This document shows positions 21,481 through 34,121 of a stretch of 64,000 nucleotides of DNA, piece by piece (position 1 is the stretch's first letter; each line of letters starts with the position of its first letter). This DNA is from Armillaria gallica (lineage: Eukaryota > Basidiomycota > Agaricomycetes > Agaricales > Physalacriaceae): assembly GCA_037576215.1 (NCBI GenBank), contig JBANDB010000003.1, positions 1,240,001 to 1,304,000 of the forward strand, given 5' to 3'. Under the pieces are notes generated by a model. The model was not told the origin of the DNA. It made no database searches and worked only from the letters and a program-made list of their open reading frames with translations. Made by a program: the position numbers and the translations under genes.

Positions 21481-22200
21481 TTTTATGGGACTGGGTCACT
21501 TGAGGTAGAACACAATTGCCTATTAAGGAGGATGGGAACACACTGGCTGATGAGCTGGATTGCCCACCTCCATATGACACCCCCAAGTCACTGCTGCAGC
21601 AAAGACTATCAACTAAGATGACAATGACATCTATTAATACCTGCTATTAGCCTGAGAACCAGTGTTATCCCCCCATCCCCTACTCAGCATCCCCTGCATT
21701 GACATTGGGGTCAATTGCCTGCCCACACTGAATATGCATATATCAGGGACTATAGACACACCTGAAGATACCAGATCAGGTGTCATCTGCAAGCATAGGG
21801 AGAGCACGAACGTACAGCAAGCAGGACAACAATAACAACAAACAGGATGATGACGATGACAGCAGGAATGGCAGGGACTGTTCAAGAATGATGGAGGCAT
21901 AGGGCAGAGGGTAGAGCATGGATGCTGTGGAAGGAGGACATGCTGGGGAGGGTGCAGTGGGACAGTAGGGTACAAGTGGGAGGGTGAGAGCAAGATCGGC
22001 CTCGGCCTCCTGACATTCAACAAAGATAGTGACAACAATGTCCATCTAGGAGTCAACTCTACTATCTGGCATATAATGGATGACATCAAAATGACAGAGA
22101 TGTGATCACCAATGGCTCCATTGCTGCCACCCCCACCCAAATCCAGCATCAATCCCTACCTCATTCAGCACCCTCTGTCTTCTAATGCTGTGATTAGGTG
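21480..22200 (-). repeat. Dispersed family D segment with hydrophobic-helix coding block (copy 1)
   Basis: The stretch around 21680-21750 (ACATTGGGGTCAATTGCCTG) aligns with 30893-30950 and about 53080-53140. On the minus strand at about 21800-21890, one frame encodes VPAIPAVIVIILFVVIVV, a clear single membrane-spanning helix followed by CSPY. The frame is short and the rest is Pro- and Ser-rich. This is probably a relic of a small single-pass membrane protein gene repeated in the region; the function is unknown. Confidence 0.4.
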
Positions 22201-25200
22201 CTGACATCGCATTGTTACAATGCTCACAAGGTGGGAAATAGTAATCAAAGAGAACTCGCTCTTGATGAGTGTGCTAACTATCTGGTAAGCTATTATTTTT
22301 GTTGTACTGTGCCTAATCGGGAAGCTGGACACCCCAAAAAGAATCAAGTCTCCCTCATCCAATTCTGCACCATTTTGCTTGATTAATTTTTTGTTGGACA
22401 GAAAAATATATTCTAAGAAGATGTAATAGCAGCTGATATGTGAATGGCCCACAAATAAATCCCAAAAACCAATTACTGATGAGTGGTCATAAAATGCCCA
22501 AAACAGGGAAGCTGGACATGAACTCTGGAATTGTTGGAAGAGCATGAAAGGACTGGCAGGCAACACAAAATGGAAAGTAAATGTATTTTGGATTTTTTAA
22601 CATACTGAACATGGGTTTCAGCTGTCCAGATCATGGATAAGGAGGTGCATCAGAAAAAGGGTAAAATGACCACATGTGACATATATATTATCTGGTCTAT
22701 TGAAATGTAGCCTCTGGACTGTCTCTACTATCTAAATTCAGTCTTACCAATGTCAAGTATATTCTCATGTCCTGACTTGATGTGTGCACAAGCTATAATG
22801 AGCTACAAAGTTGATATATATTGTAAATTTTGCACCAATCTGGGGCTTTCAGGAAGAAATATCAAAATTGCAGAGTACATAATATGGAAAGGGACCACTA
22901 GACATATTGAAGAAGATGCCCAATAGTAGTCGGATGACACTGCAAAAATCCATTCACAATTCCATTGAGTAGTTGTCAAGAAAAGTTGGAGTGTCCAGCT
23001 TCCATATATATCCAGCTTCCTGATTGGGTACAGTATGTTTGGTTTCCTCTAATATGTCTCTCTTCCAGATCACTGACCCATATGCCAGGTTTGACAGCAG
23101 ACTTGCTAGCACAAGAAGGGATTTTTTAGCTGTTGGATGAGTTCCAGCTAACACACTAGTACTTGTAGTTGAGTTTTCATTTGTGCCTTGGGGCTTTGGG
23201 AATGTGTTGATATTTGAGCTGAGCCTCCACTTACTGATCCACAGATATGTTGAGATGGCTTCATTGCATTTGCACCAGCTCACACATTGTTTGTTGTTGT
23301 AGGATCTAGCATTGACAAACCATCCAGCAATGTTGCTAATACCTTATGCTATGGTTGATATGGCCTTGATTCCCAAGTATGCTGGTATCATGGGAGAACA
23401 GTGGGACTTTGTAACTGTTTGCACGGTAAGCAAATCTTTTGCCTTAACAAGAGAATAGATACTAACTGATTTTATAGCCTGTGTCAGGCCTTGTGCCAAA
23501 TGAAACTCGAGATCAACCCAGTCAAATACTGAAATAAAAGGAGCACCATGCCTATTCCTTTCCGAGGTAATCTCCCAACCTGCAGTAACATCAATTCAGC
23601 ATTAGAAGACTGTACACCCCATTCAAGTGCAAGTATCTACAAAAGCAATTATAATATAAATAACTGTATGCATCTCTCCTCTCCTCTTCACCATGATGTC
23701 GATTTCTTTGGTGGGTGTGGCTCTAGCTGATTCTGAGAGTGTAATTATGTTAGTTCAAGAAGATTAAGTAATGCAATTAAACTCAAGGCAACATATTTTC
23801 ATCTGGTGAACAGCTTGTAAGAGGGTGGCTAGCTTTCAGAGTCATACCTGCCATACTTGCAATGGCCCACATTGGCTAAGTCACCAGTCTAACCAATACA
23901 TACACATTGAAATGTTGGTGGTCTGATGGAACACCATTGGCACCCAGGTTTTACAGTCCAGTGACTTTTCCCCCCATGCCTAGGCAATTTTGTTTAAAGG
24001 TGTACTTGAGGAGGGTGTCAAAAGGCTGAAAGTCACCAAGTCAAGACTGCTCTGAATTCTGCTCTGTGATGATGATTCAGCAACTTGCTAAAATGACTGG
24101 AAGCAGCTTGATGCTCACACCTACAGTTGAGTTTACATAAAAGTGGTCAGGTGCTAATCACATTGGAAAACAGTCACTAAGGACTCTGTGAGTTGTGTAC
24201 ATTGTACTCAGAACAAGAAATAGGAATGCTGCCAAGCTTCAGATGAGGCACACCATTGAGCAAACCTTAGAGATGCCATTGATTCTAAAGCCAGAAGTCT
24301 AGCTTGTTGCATCTGGCCATCGTAGGCTCTTGCTCAACAATGATCTCTGTTGACTTGAGGTCCAGTTGTGTTTGCTTGATGAGTTCTTTTGATTAGATGA
24401 TTGCTATGGTTTTAGGGTGAGATGATGAGAAACAGACAGGAGTCAATAGATAGGTGCTTAGAAGGGTGAGTGTCAACTTCATTCCATCCTGGTGGCTGCA
24501 GGCCATCTGCAGGTTGATATGTTAGGTATCATACCTTGGCGAGGAGTTATTGAAAGAGCCTGCATAATTCTGAGAAAGGATGCCTAACAGAGGGTGAAGA
24601 GCATACTCAGTCAGTCACACATGCAGTATAACAAGAACCAGCAACAAGAAAAATGGCACATCTTCCCTGGTGGTAGTGAATGTTGCCTTTCACTTCTCAA
24701 AGAGGTCTAACATCTTCACAAGGGCCCTAGATTTTCAGAGCCTCACACTCAATTGGCACAATGTGAATGTCTGTACAGTGAGATATACTATGTAACTCAA
24801 GTTACACTGCACCAAAAATGGTGGGATAGGAAACAGGTCAGAAGCAATTAGAGTCTGAAAAAGTGTGAACAGAGCTGTCGATCAAACAGTCATCGGCATC
24901 ATAGAAATTGGTTGTATGGTAAGCATGGCTTTTGAGTAAGAACAAGAGCACATGATGCTGAAATGCAGATTTCTCAGTGCAATTTGGCCAGGTAGAATGC
25001 ATACAGAAGAGTTGAGAGCTTTTGAATTACAATACACAGAAATACAATTGAAACTATGGTACAGTGAGTCAGAAGACTGTCATCAAATGAAAGAATATCG
25101 ATGCACAGTGTAGTACACAAGACAAAGTTAGCATCATGCTTCTGTCATCATGCCCTACTCTATACCAGATGTGAGATGGAGAACTACATGAATGTAAGGG

Positions 25201-26086
25201 CTGACTGAAAATAGGCTATTTGTCTCATAAAAATCATTTGGGAAGAGCAGAGTGTGGTGAGATCAGTGCAGGTATGGATCTCTGCATGGTGACATCAAAA
25301 TGAGATATGGTCTAGCCCATCTTGATTGTCAACTTGGAGGAAGAAGGCTTTGGGATTGATGGTTTCAGATAAGAATGATGTCCATAGGTATATAAGCCTA
25401 ATGATGACAATGGCTAGAATGAAAGTAGTAGTAGTAAGAGTCACATCAATTAAAGCTCAGGCTAGGTCTTTGGAGACTTTAAACTTATAGTCATAACTGA
25501 TAAAAAAGCAGCAGCCCAAACAGTAGAGACGTGATGCCAGAAACATGGAAAACAGAAAAGACTATGAAGAACACACAGATAAAGAAAAATGATAGTCCAA
25601 GAGCATCAATGCTCAAATACTGGATAATGCCAAGGACATGCTGAGAGAATGTTGGAGGTAATGAAAATACACAGCTACTCAAACTTTCAGGACCACAGGA
25701 CTGAGTCCTGTATACACAGGGCTTGGAACTTGCTAGCCCAGCTCACACTAATCCTAACATGGAGAACATAAAAATACTTGGGACATTGATCCTCAGCTCC
25801 ATATCTATCATGTTGCCTCCATCTACTATTTTTGACCATGCTCAATGAGGCAACTGGGCTGATAATGTGCTACCATGATGGCAATGCCTTTGGATATATT
25901 ATGGTGGCTTTTGATAAAAAGATTTCATGATCAAGCATTATGAATGAAGCCACATGATCATCTTAGTACTGGCAGACCATTAATGTTTCAAGGAGACTTG
26001 GAATTTGTCTTTATTAACATGTGGAAGTTCCAATATGCACTAGTCTTTGTACTGCAAGGACCAAGTGAGAAGAACAGTACTCACTC
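22200..26086. other. CpG-poor relic region, no recognised gene
   Basis: Frames such as 22165-22566 minus, 22954-23283 minus and 25491-25682 minus (the last strongly hydrophobic, FFFICVFFIVFSVF) have no recognisable motif. CpG is nearly absent, which points to decayed repeats. Confidence 0.4.
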
Positions 26087-26506
26087 CTACAATGGCAAAG
26101 AGCCATATGCTAGCACTTTGTAACTGGAGCAGTCATAAAGGAAGAAATCTGCGCAACCAAAAAAGTAGCAAACATGAAACTGCATCCAAATGTGAGTAAA
26201 ATGAAAGAGAAAGCCTCCCTGCTCAAATAGGCTTTGTCTCCCTGTGGACACTCCATATGTCTCCAGAACATAGTATATTCCTCCTGCTAGTGTGGAGAAG
26301 AGATCAGGTGCAAAACATACAACCCTTCCACACAGGACTATCCTGTCTGCATTCAAGAGAGTAGAGTTGTATGGAAAATCAGTATGGCAGTCGCAGAAGC
26401 CTGAAATAAAGGCCTTGATATTAATAGTTGTCTCCCAGAATAGTGCTAGACCTCTTGTTTTGGAATCCTCTGACCTTCTTCCAACTATGGCAGGCTCATA
26501 CACCAC
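26087..26506 (-). CDS. Uncharacterised hydrophobic open frame, 139 codons
   Basis: The longest uninterrupted frame in this relic region. It begins MVYEPAIVGRRSEDSK and has aromatic and hydrophobic stretches (CFAPDLFSTLAGGIYYVLE, FHFTHIWMQFHVCYFFGC) compatible with membrane segments. It may be an exon of a multi-pass membrane protein. It lies directly before the minus-strand U2 relic in position but probably in another gene. I do not recognise it. Confidence 0.25.
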   Translation of the reverse strand: MVYEPAIVGRRSEDSKTRGLALFWETTINIKAFISGFCDCHTDFPYNSTLLNADRIVLCGRVVCFAPDLFSTLAGGIYYVLETYGVSTGRQSLFEQGGFLFHFTHIWMQFHVCYFFGCADFFLYDCSSYKVLAYGSLPL

Positions 26507-26546
26507 AACTGGATTACTGAAGTAAGGTCTACTCTTTTAGAGACTG

Positions 26547-26880
26547 ATGGTCAGGCTCACCCTCAGTGAAGCATCAAACTCCTGTCCCACAACCACCTTT
26601 GCTTATTTCAATTGTAACTTTACCTTGTCCAGCATCTTGCCTCCCCCTATAGCCAAGTTCTTCCCAGAATGATAGCCCTGGCATATACAGCATAGCTGAT
26701 CTGGTCCATGTGTGCATTTGTCTCCATCTTGAGAACCTTCCAAATTGTGTATGCAAACCAATAACTCTGTGAAATGGTTCTGTGCCACAGTGCATTACTT
26801 GAAATGGTCCAGACAAGAGGCAAAAAGTCTTTAATGGTAATAGGTCTTAGGAAGTCCATAGTCATAAACTTAGCTAAAGT
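26547..26880 (-). pseudogene. Family U2 relic, minus-strand copy
   Basis: The minus strand encodes RPITIKDFLPLVWTISSNA, then (in another frame) GGGKMLDKVKLQL and VVVGQEFDASLRVSL. The same blocks in the same order are found at 5288-5580 on the plus strand. The frame changes between blocks and a TAA lies inside, so the copy is broken. Confidence 0.5.
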
Positions 26881-28280
26881 GGGCCACTGTGAGCATGGCA
26901 GGTATGAGTCCGAACTTTGAAGGCAGTAGCAAGTAAGTGACTGGCAGCACAGAAATGAGAATAGATTGTTTCTTTTTTACAATTGCAGTACTGTGACGGC
27001 GTCTCACCTAGCTTTGTTATTTAACCATTTGTCCATGGACTTGTGAGTCCACCAAGAATACCGGCCACATACAACGGGACACGAGATGATGTAAAACCAA
27101 ATGAGAACAAAATAGTGGTGATCTTCCTACAGCTATTGTTGTCATCTTGTTGTCATCCATCAGCAGAGCCTGAAATGGTATATGTATACAGAGGCCTACA
27201 GAAGCACTACTTAGTCTGCCCTGACAGGCAGAGATCCATATATAAAGGAAATGAATGTTGCAGAATATACAAGCAAAAATATGTGTATCTCAAAAACTAG
27301 ACAATGCCATACATATGCTGAGTCTTACATTTATCTACAGAAAATGTTGATACATATGCTGACTAAGATTGACTTCTGAGATTCTATTGAGACATCTCAG
27401 GGATGGTCTTTTGTGCATGTCAGGAAATTCTCTCAAATCCCACACATGGCATTGTTTGTGTGTAGGCTTGTTAATTTCAACTCAAACTTCCCTATCATAA
27501 CATGTGAATTTTGTGTCTGTTTTGCAGCAGAAAACATTGGGAGCAGGTACAGTTTCTATAGCTGTTTGTATAGCTTCATAAAGACATGAGGAATCTTATT
27601 TTTTTAAAAGCCTGCCATTGTAGGGGATGCAACAGGGCATTGAGGGTACAGGTAGCCATGGGCATAGTGCTAACGACAACCTTGGCACTGTAGTCATCAA
27701 AATGTGAGGTTGTGGGGTGGCATAGGGTACTACTCAGCTGGTGAGATGCAAAAGAGGTCACATGGTAGGATTGACTACAGTTTTATAGTGATGATGGAGT
27801 CAGAGGGAGAAATAAACCTCACCACTGCATTACCCCTTGTAATAGACAGGGGCGGTGAGGTCCTGGTCATAATGGTCCAGCTGTAGGGGGTGATACAGGG
27901 TGTGAAAGGTGAGGGTCAGAATAGAGAGCAGGTGGGTAGCAACAGTAGTGTCAGGGGAGAAAATAGACTTCAGATTTGTGATCCCCTACTTAAAAGATGG
28001 GAGATGCCCAAATTTGAGGTGGATAGGCAAGCTAGGTAGCACAAGGCAGCTTGATATTGGATGGGTTGGGTTAGGCAGCAGTGGGCATTAGGGTGGTTGT
28101 GTATTCATGGTTCTTGGCCCATCCAGTGTGCTATCCATTCACTAATTGATGCTCCAAAAGGCATGTTCACTGTCGTTATTGTCAGCCATTGGGGTCCCGA
28201 TCTTGGTCCCACTCTCTCCTCGACATCTCCTGCCCTTCTGTGCTTCCCCCACCTGATCTTCTGACCCAAGAACCCATCCC
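26881..28280. other. No recognised gene
   Basis: Only short frames and CpG-poor sequence. I found no shared repeat with defined ends. Confidence 0.35.
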
Positions 28281-28395
28281 CAAGAATTTTCAAGCCTATG
28301 CATCACAGAAAAATTGTCCCCCTTCCCTGCTGCCATTGTTGTTGTCTCTGTCCTACTGGCTGTTATCATTGTTATTTGGTGTTTGCTTGTTTGAG
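28280..28395 (+). pseudogene. Hydrophobic-helix fragment
   Basis: One plus frame encodes SPFPAAIVVVSVLLAVIIVI and then stops. This is the same kind of single membrane helix seen at about 21800-21890 on the other strand, suggesting another relic of a small membrane-protein family. Confidence 0.3.
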
Positions 28396-28399
28396 TCCC

Positions 28400-29210
28400 A
28401 CAGTAGGAGATGGCACTGATATTGAATCCTTTAATATCCTCAAGATCTTGAAGGTCCACAGATCTCATACACAGGGGCGATTGACACTGATATTGCTGCA
28501 AAAGGTGGTAGGTTAGTGGGGCAGGGATTCTGACTGCATTTCATGCTGCAGAGAGCATTGGTCATTGTTGTCACTGTAGACAGTGGGGGTGTTATCATAG
28601 TCATCATTAGAGGAGACACAGGATGCTGCCTCATTTGAGGGCTTATGTGGCTTATACACTTGGCCTAAGTGGGGTGGGGTGCATGCAATCTGTGGCTCTT
28701 AGGGCTGCCAGATCCATCAAATGGACCTAAAAGGAAGAGCAAATAATAGAATAATAAGATACACACCTTCTCATGTCCACCATACACTGAAGGTGGTAAA
28801 AAGGCAAGAAAAGAACAGCACAGCCACTCAACCGCATCAGACCGTGGCAAGTGGAACACATTCTCAATATGCATCCCCAACTCTATTCTCCCACTCTGAA
28901 GCCCAAATATATAGTGAAATATACTCTTTGATACATTTTACATCCCATAAGTATGAAAAAAAGTGGCTGTCTTCTTGTTTATCTAGCATAATGAATATTT
29001 TTAAGGAAAACTGTCTATAAAAGAGCCTTTGTTTGGTCCTGTTGAATTCTAAGGTAAAACTCAAAAGTAAGGGTCCTGGATTGAAATGCAGTACATAAGG
29101 ATGATTCCTCATAAACTTGGACTCATAACTGATATCATAGGCACATTGGCCCTGCTAGAAAAGCAAGTGAGAATGAGGATGTCACATTCCAAGCTTCATT
29201 CAGGTTATAC
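28400..29210. other. No recognised gene
   Basis: Short overlapping frames on both strands. Nothing recognisable. Confidence 0.35.
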
Positions 29211-29214
29211 AAGA

Positions 29215-29335
29215 TAATGAGTCTGTCAAGGCCACTGGGTGGGTCCCATCTCTTGGATCTGTTGCCAATCAGATGAAGAGGGTTGTTATTGAGCCTGTCC
29301 ACTAAGAGGTACCCTTAGGCCACACTGTAGTCTTG
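29215..29335 (-). pseudogene. Family U2 short fragment
   Basis: On the minus strand GGTACCTCTTAGTGGACAGG encodes YLLVDRL and is followed by AACAGATCCAAGAGATGGGA. Both words occur in the same order at 5215-5290. Only about 120 bp remain. Confidence 0.45.
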
Positions 29336-29339
29336 AGTC

Positions 29340-30180
29340 TAGAGAAGTGGTTATAACCACAAAGTGATTAGGCTACACAGTGGTTATTAACTAGCACTAA
29401 AAATAGGGCCTCAAATCAATATTACTGAGGAAATTTTTGAATTTTGGACCCAGAAAAAGCACCAAATGGTGCTTATATTGCTTTCTGTAAATTTTGCTGG
29501 TATATCAGTTAGCTTATGTAATGCTGATAGGACTGCCATGGCTGAAATGAGCAGACATGGCTCTGGTGTGGGTGCAACTGCAATTGCCACCCTTTCACTC
29601 ATCATGTGTGGCTATGAGAAATTCTGTGGGTATGGAAAGTATATTTGATTGTATTTTCAACCTCTCCCCACATGTGCACTGCTTCTTTTGGCTAGATGTG
29701 TCAGGGAAAACCAGAATGTACTTATTGTGGGATTATATCAATTCAAATCTGGCAATTGAAAATTTTTTAAATCCTTCACTGAAATTTAACATATTTTTGG
29801 CATATAATTAGGTTCTCTAACAACAAAGTAAGGATATCATAAGTATATCTATACTTGCACAGGTCAATACACCTTTGTGAATCTCAATTTTAGCCAGAGA
29901 AATACAATCTCAATGATTTTTGGACTTTGCTGGCATAGTGGAAATTCAGACCAAACTAGATTTCACAAAACAAATGGCTTCAATCATGGGCCGACTACAT
30001 TTTGCAAAGCAGGAGAAAGTATCTAGAAGTCTTTGTATATGGTAGATTTAAATATTATGTGATTTCTGTAGCTCTTAGTGTAGTATCTGTACTATAATAT
30101 GCATATTTAATTAAAATCATATTAAAGTCATTAGATAGAGTCAATCAATAACTACTGCTGAATGCAGGTTAGGCACAGTC
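29340..30180. other. No recognised gene
   Basis: AT-rich and CpG-poor; nothing supported. Confidence 0.4.
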
Positions 30181-31050
30181 AAAAATCTCTATACTCCATA
30201 TGTGCTTGTATCAATGTATTGGGATGGATCAGAACAGCAGGTTGGGTAGGATCATGTATAATGTTGAATATATGATTGATTTTTAACTGTCCATGACAAT
30301 ACATAGATGTATGAAAGGGATATACTATTGAAAAAGCCTCAAGTGCGAGAAATTTATGATTAAAGAGCCCTTATCTAGGGTCTATCACATTTCAATACTC
30401 TGAAATGTACATAAGTATATAGAGTCCACTGATAATCGATTATCCCAAAGCTTTTTCAGACCTTGGAGGGAGTAATTCAAGCTGTAGATGAATTCCAAAC
30501 ATTCATCCTGCTCACACAATTGCTGCAGTCTGACCAACTGAGCAGCAATTGAGTGGCTGTGCTGGTTCTTTTGTGGTCTTTTACCACCACATTGAAGATG
30601 ATGTCACACCTCCACTCACTCAATAGCCCTCTTGTGGGCTTCAGACAGTATGTAATTTGATTTTTTGACACTTACTGTTCTTTTTAGGTGCTTTTTATAC
30701 ATCTGGTGGCCTCCAGAGCCTGGGACAACAACTATTCCAGCCCTACACCTGCACACAAGCCCTATGTAAGGTAGCACGAGGTGTAGCCACACATGACTAC
30801 TTACATGCCCACTGCTATCAATGATGATGATGCAATATCCAACCATGCCCACCCCAATGCCAAGTACCAGCTCTGATTCTGTATTAACCATGCAGCACCC
30901 CCCACATTCATATCGGGGCCAATTACCCTTGCACACAAGATTCAATGACTAAAACAATGATTACTACACTTGAATATCCAACATTGACCATTATCTGTGG
31001 CTGTGGTGGTGTAAGGATGCCAATTCAGCCAAGCTACAATAATGATGATG
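30180..31050. repeat. Family D segmental repeat (paralogue of 52340-53150)
   Basis: A long, ordered match with 52340-53150 in direct orientation: GGATCAG, ATAATGTTGAATAT, ATCCCAAAG.TTTT, GCAGTCTGA, GAGCAGCAAT..AGTGGCTGTG, CATCTGGTGGCC. A shorter part also matches 21670-21750. On the minus strand near 31030-31060 a frame encodes the helix VLPVIIIIVAWL. Confidence 0.6.
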
Positions 31051-31358
31051 ACAGGAAGGACCGTGAGAGGCTTGGCAGTGGTGCATAGCCATACTGTATA
31101 GTAGGATTAGGCTGTGAGGGATGGTCAATGGTATAGGGGAGTGGGGAAGGGCTGGAAAGGTCAAGCAGGATGGCGGGAGGAACATTGGGGTCCTGACAGC
31201 TGACCAGGACAATGGTGATCACACTTTTCAGGACTTTGAAGGAAGACATAAGGACACTTCTAATGTGCTTGGAATCACAGCTATTCAATCACCCCAACAT
31301 CCACCACTGCTTATGCCATCCCCGCCAAACATTGGGCTACTGCTGCCCACCCAGGTCA

Positions 31359-31749
31359 TGTTAGATCTAAACTCCAATCAAGAGTAAACAACGGCTGTAT
31401 CATATTTGTACAGTCACCGTTGAGTCTTGTGATGAAAGAAGGTTCTGGACTAAGGTTTCAACACTTAGCGAGAATGAATGTGTTTCAGTATAGATTAACT
31501 TTAGCTTAAAGCTAGAGAATATACAGCTTGAGCTACACTACTTATATACTAAAGTGAGGGTTCTAATAATAAGTACACCATGTAAGAAAGAAGTAAAAAC
31601 ATGCACAAGGTGAATGATAAAGGGTCACGATGTTGTCACTTCGTGGAGTCATGATGTCACCAGTGGAGCCTATTGATAAGATAAGATGAGATAAACACTG
31701 AAGATAAGATAAGAGGTGCTTAGATAAAGAAAATGAATAAATCATAACA
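31359..31749 (-). repeat. 3' LTR of the Gypsy element
   Basis: 391 bp, plus-strand ends TGTTAG and ATAACA. It matches 42338-42700 throughout, apart from an extra block of about 28 bp around 31675-31705 made of GATAAGATRAGATAA-type words, and scattered transitions. Confidence 0.92.
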
Positions 31750-31761
31750 TTACCCCCTTGT
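31750..31761 (-). promoter_or_regulatory. Polypurine tract
   Basis: On the sense strand AACAAGGGGGTAA abuts the 3' LTR start (TGTTATG), the expected primer site for plus-strand synthesis. Confidence 0.8.
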
Positions 31762-32029
31762 TAAGGCAGGCATCCTGACTGCTGTTATGGTCTGCTCCAG
31801 TCACTTTCAAAGTCCTCTTGATACATTTCTCTAGCTTCTCCCCCATATCCATCATTGTCCCAGTCAGAGTTTATCTCCCAGTATTTGTTGATCAATGAAG
31901 TTAGACTTGGAAGTTTTTCCTCAAGATACCACCACTCAATGGCTGGACTGGGCGGTTTAACCAAGTATACCCATTCATTTCATAGACCATCAGATTTCCC
32001 GTCTTTATGTTTAGCATCAAGAATGATGG

Positions 32030-32260
32030 TCAATTGTGGATGATCTGTGGTGATGGCATCAACATGTTCTGCGAGGAACTCCTCAATGAGCTCATCGGCA
32101 TCCATGTGGTCTTCTCATACCCAGCTGTTCGACCCTGGTCCATAGCCTTTCCATTTGATGAAGTAATCTGTGACCCTTCTTGGTGGTTCCCCCTGCTTTC
32201 CCATACTTTATGACATTTACTGTCAAGTACTTTCTCAACTTCATAATGTTCGGCACCTTC
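32030..32260 (-). pseudogene. Gypsy integrase C-terminal chromodomain
   Basis: After the EHYEVEKVLDSK segment the frame shifts. The other frame reads TDYFIKWKGYGPGSNSW, then a TGA, then EDHMDADELIEEFL. The aromatic residues and the KWKGY core are diagnostic of a chromodomain, which in chromoviruses directs integration to modified chromatin. A frameshift and a stop inactivate it. Confidence 0.85.
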
Positions 32261-32269
32261 AATTAGATC

Positions 32270-33527
32270 TAGTGGTGATTGCAGTGGTTGCTCTTGGTTT
32301 GGGAAGGCAGGTGGTGTGTATGGAGTGACGAGTGTTTTGTTGAATGTTGGGTGAATGTGCCAGTTAGTAGGGAGTTTGAGAGTGTATGCCAAGGCTCCCT
32401 TTTTTGTGACGATCACAAATGGGCCCATTCGCTTGTCTGCAAGCTTCTTCTTTGGTCGAGGGAGATGAAGGTTGGTCATGTCAAGCCAGACCTTGTCTCC
32501 TACTTGATACTCAATTGCCAGGTGCTTTTTTTTTGTTGTACTGGGCTTTCATTTGGTCAGCAGCTTTCTCGAGTGATCGTTTGGCTGTGGCATGGATTTC
32601 CTGCATTTTGGAGACAAATGTGGTTGAGGCTGGGGTTCGGAAGGGTGTCTGAGGCTTGGCTCCTGGTAATATATAGGTGTTGTAGCTGACCTTGAATGGA
32701 CTTCTGCCAGAGGCTGAATGGGTGTGATTGTTGTAAGCAAAGGCAGTGAGTGATAGCCATTCTGCCCAATCATCCTAAAGATGGTTAACAAAGATTTGGA
32801 GATACTTTTCAACCTCTTGATTGACTTGTTCTGTCTGTCCATCTGTCTGAGGGTGGAAGGCGGTAGAAGTGTTGTCCTTGATTTGGAGCAAGTCATAGAG
32901 GTCCTTCATGAACTTGGAGACAAACACAGTTCCTTGGTCAGAGATGACTACTTGCAGCATTCCATGTTTAGCATATACTTCATCGCATAGGATTTTTGCC
33001 CATCTCTCTGATGAGAGTTCTGTGGAACATGCAATAGGAATAATTTCTTTAGAGAAACAGTCAATGATCATAATGATGGCGTTGTAACCATAGCAAATGG
33101 GTAGACTGGTGATCATGTCAATGGAGATGTGAGCTCATGGTCTGGATGGGATGGTGTTGAGGTGAAGCAGTGCCACCTTTGCTTGAGTGCTTGATTTGGT
33201 TCATTGGCACGTCTTGCAGGTGTGGATGTAGGCTTCTATATCTCTCTTCATTTTGGGCCACCAGTATTCTCATAATACAAGTTCCTTGGTCTTTTCAATG
33301 CCCAGATGTCCTGCAGTGATGTGGTCATGAGATTGTGCAATGATCTCTCCTCTTAACACATGATCTTGCAGAACATAGATTTGGTTATCATAGTAGATTA
33401 ATCTGTTTTCTATCTTCATTCCTTGATCATGATTGAGAGATCCAGAGACATGCTTGTCCCATGAGTGATGGTCGAGCATAGCATGTTTGATCTTCATCTG
33501 CATTTCTTCTATCGTGGGCATGAGCAT
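32270..33527 (-). pseudogene. Gypsy integrase (zinc-binding H2C2, catalytic core, GPF region)
   Basis: In sense order: HITAGHLG and HTCKTCQ make the H2C2 finger (about 33220-33330). The core has IIDCFSK (first catalytic Asp), VISDQG (second Asp, with the usual R of SDRG changed to Q) and QTDGQTEQVNQEVE (catalytic Glu), between 33116 and 32775. A KRMGPFVI segment near 32420 is the GPF/Y module. The catalytic triad is intact, but stops are present before EYWWP, after CKTCQ, before AHIS and after FVNHL. Family role: joins retrotransposon cDNA to chromosomal DNA. Confidence 0.9.
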
Positions 33528-33530
33528 TGC

Positions 33531-34110
33531 TCAGAAGTGCTTGGGTTCGAGAACTATGATTTCGTTGTTGTCTTCTTTGCCTTGCTTGTGGTCTGCTCTT
33601 TGACTAAGCAAGTTGGCTTTCTTCTTTGCCATTCCTGGTTTGTGGTGAAGAGAGAAGTGATATTCAGCTAGTTCAGTTACCCAACGCACTTGTTGCTGGT
33701 TCAGCTTTTGGGGTTTTTGAAAGTACTGGAGATTCTGGTGATCTGTCCAGATTTCAAAATCCTGAGCTGCTCCCATTAGGTAGTGCCTCCACTTGTTAAG
33801 GATGAGCATGATTGCAAGTAGTTCTTTGTCATAAATTTCGTAGTTTTGTTCTGTAACTGTGAGGGCTTTGGATAAAAATGCGACTGGATGCCATTTTCTG
33901 TTCTGTTCTTGCGACAAAATGGTGCCTATTGCCCCCTCATTAGCATTTGCTTCTATGCAGAATCTGCCTTCCTCTGTTGGTATTGCTAATACCATGTCCT
34001 CTGTCAATTGCCTTTTTAATTGGTCAAAAGTGCCTTGTTACACTGCTCCCCACTTCCATGGATCGTTCCCCATCAGCTGAGTCATAGGTTTGACGATTTT
34101 ACTGTATCCT
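33531..34110 (-). pseudogene. Gypsy RNase H domain
   Basis: FCIEANANEGAIGTILSQ replaces the usual E(A/T)DAS start, so the first catalytic Asp is Asn. The DKELLAI Glu and the TDHQNL Asp remain. KKKANLLSQR replaces KADALSRR. All the losses are GAY-to-AAY, that is G-to-A on the sense strand. Confidence 0.88.
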
Positions 34111-34121
34111 TTTATGAATTG

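Noticed and set aside
21634..22152. 172-codon Pro/Cys/Ser-rich minus-strand frame
   Set aside because: Low-complexity composition; the helix-encoding alternative frame is more protein-like and the long frame is not kept in the related segments.
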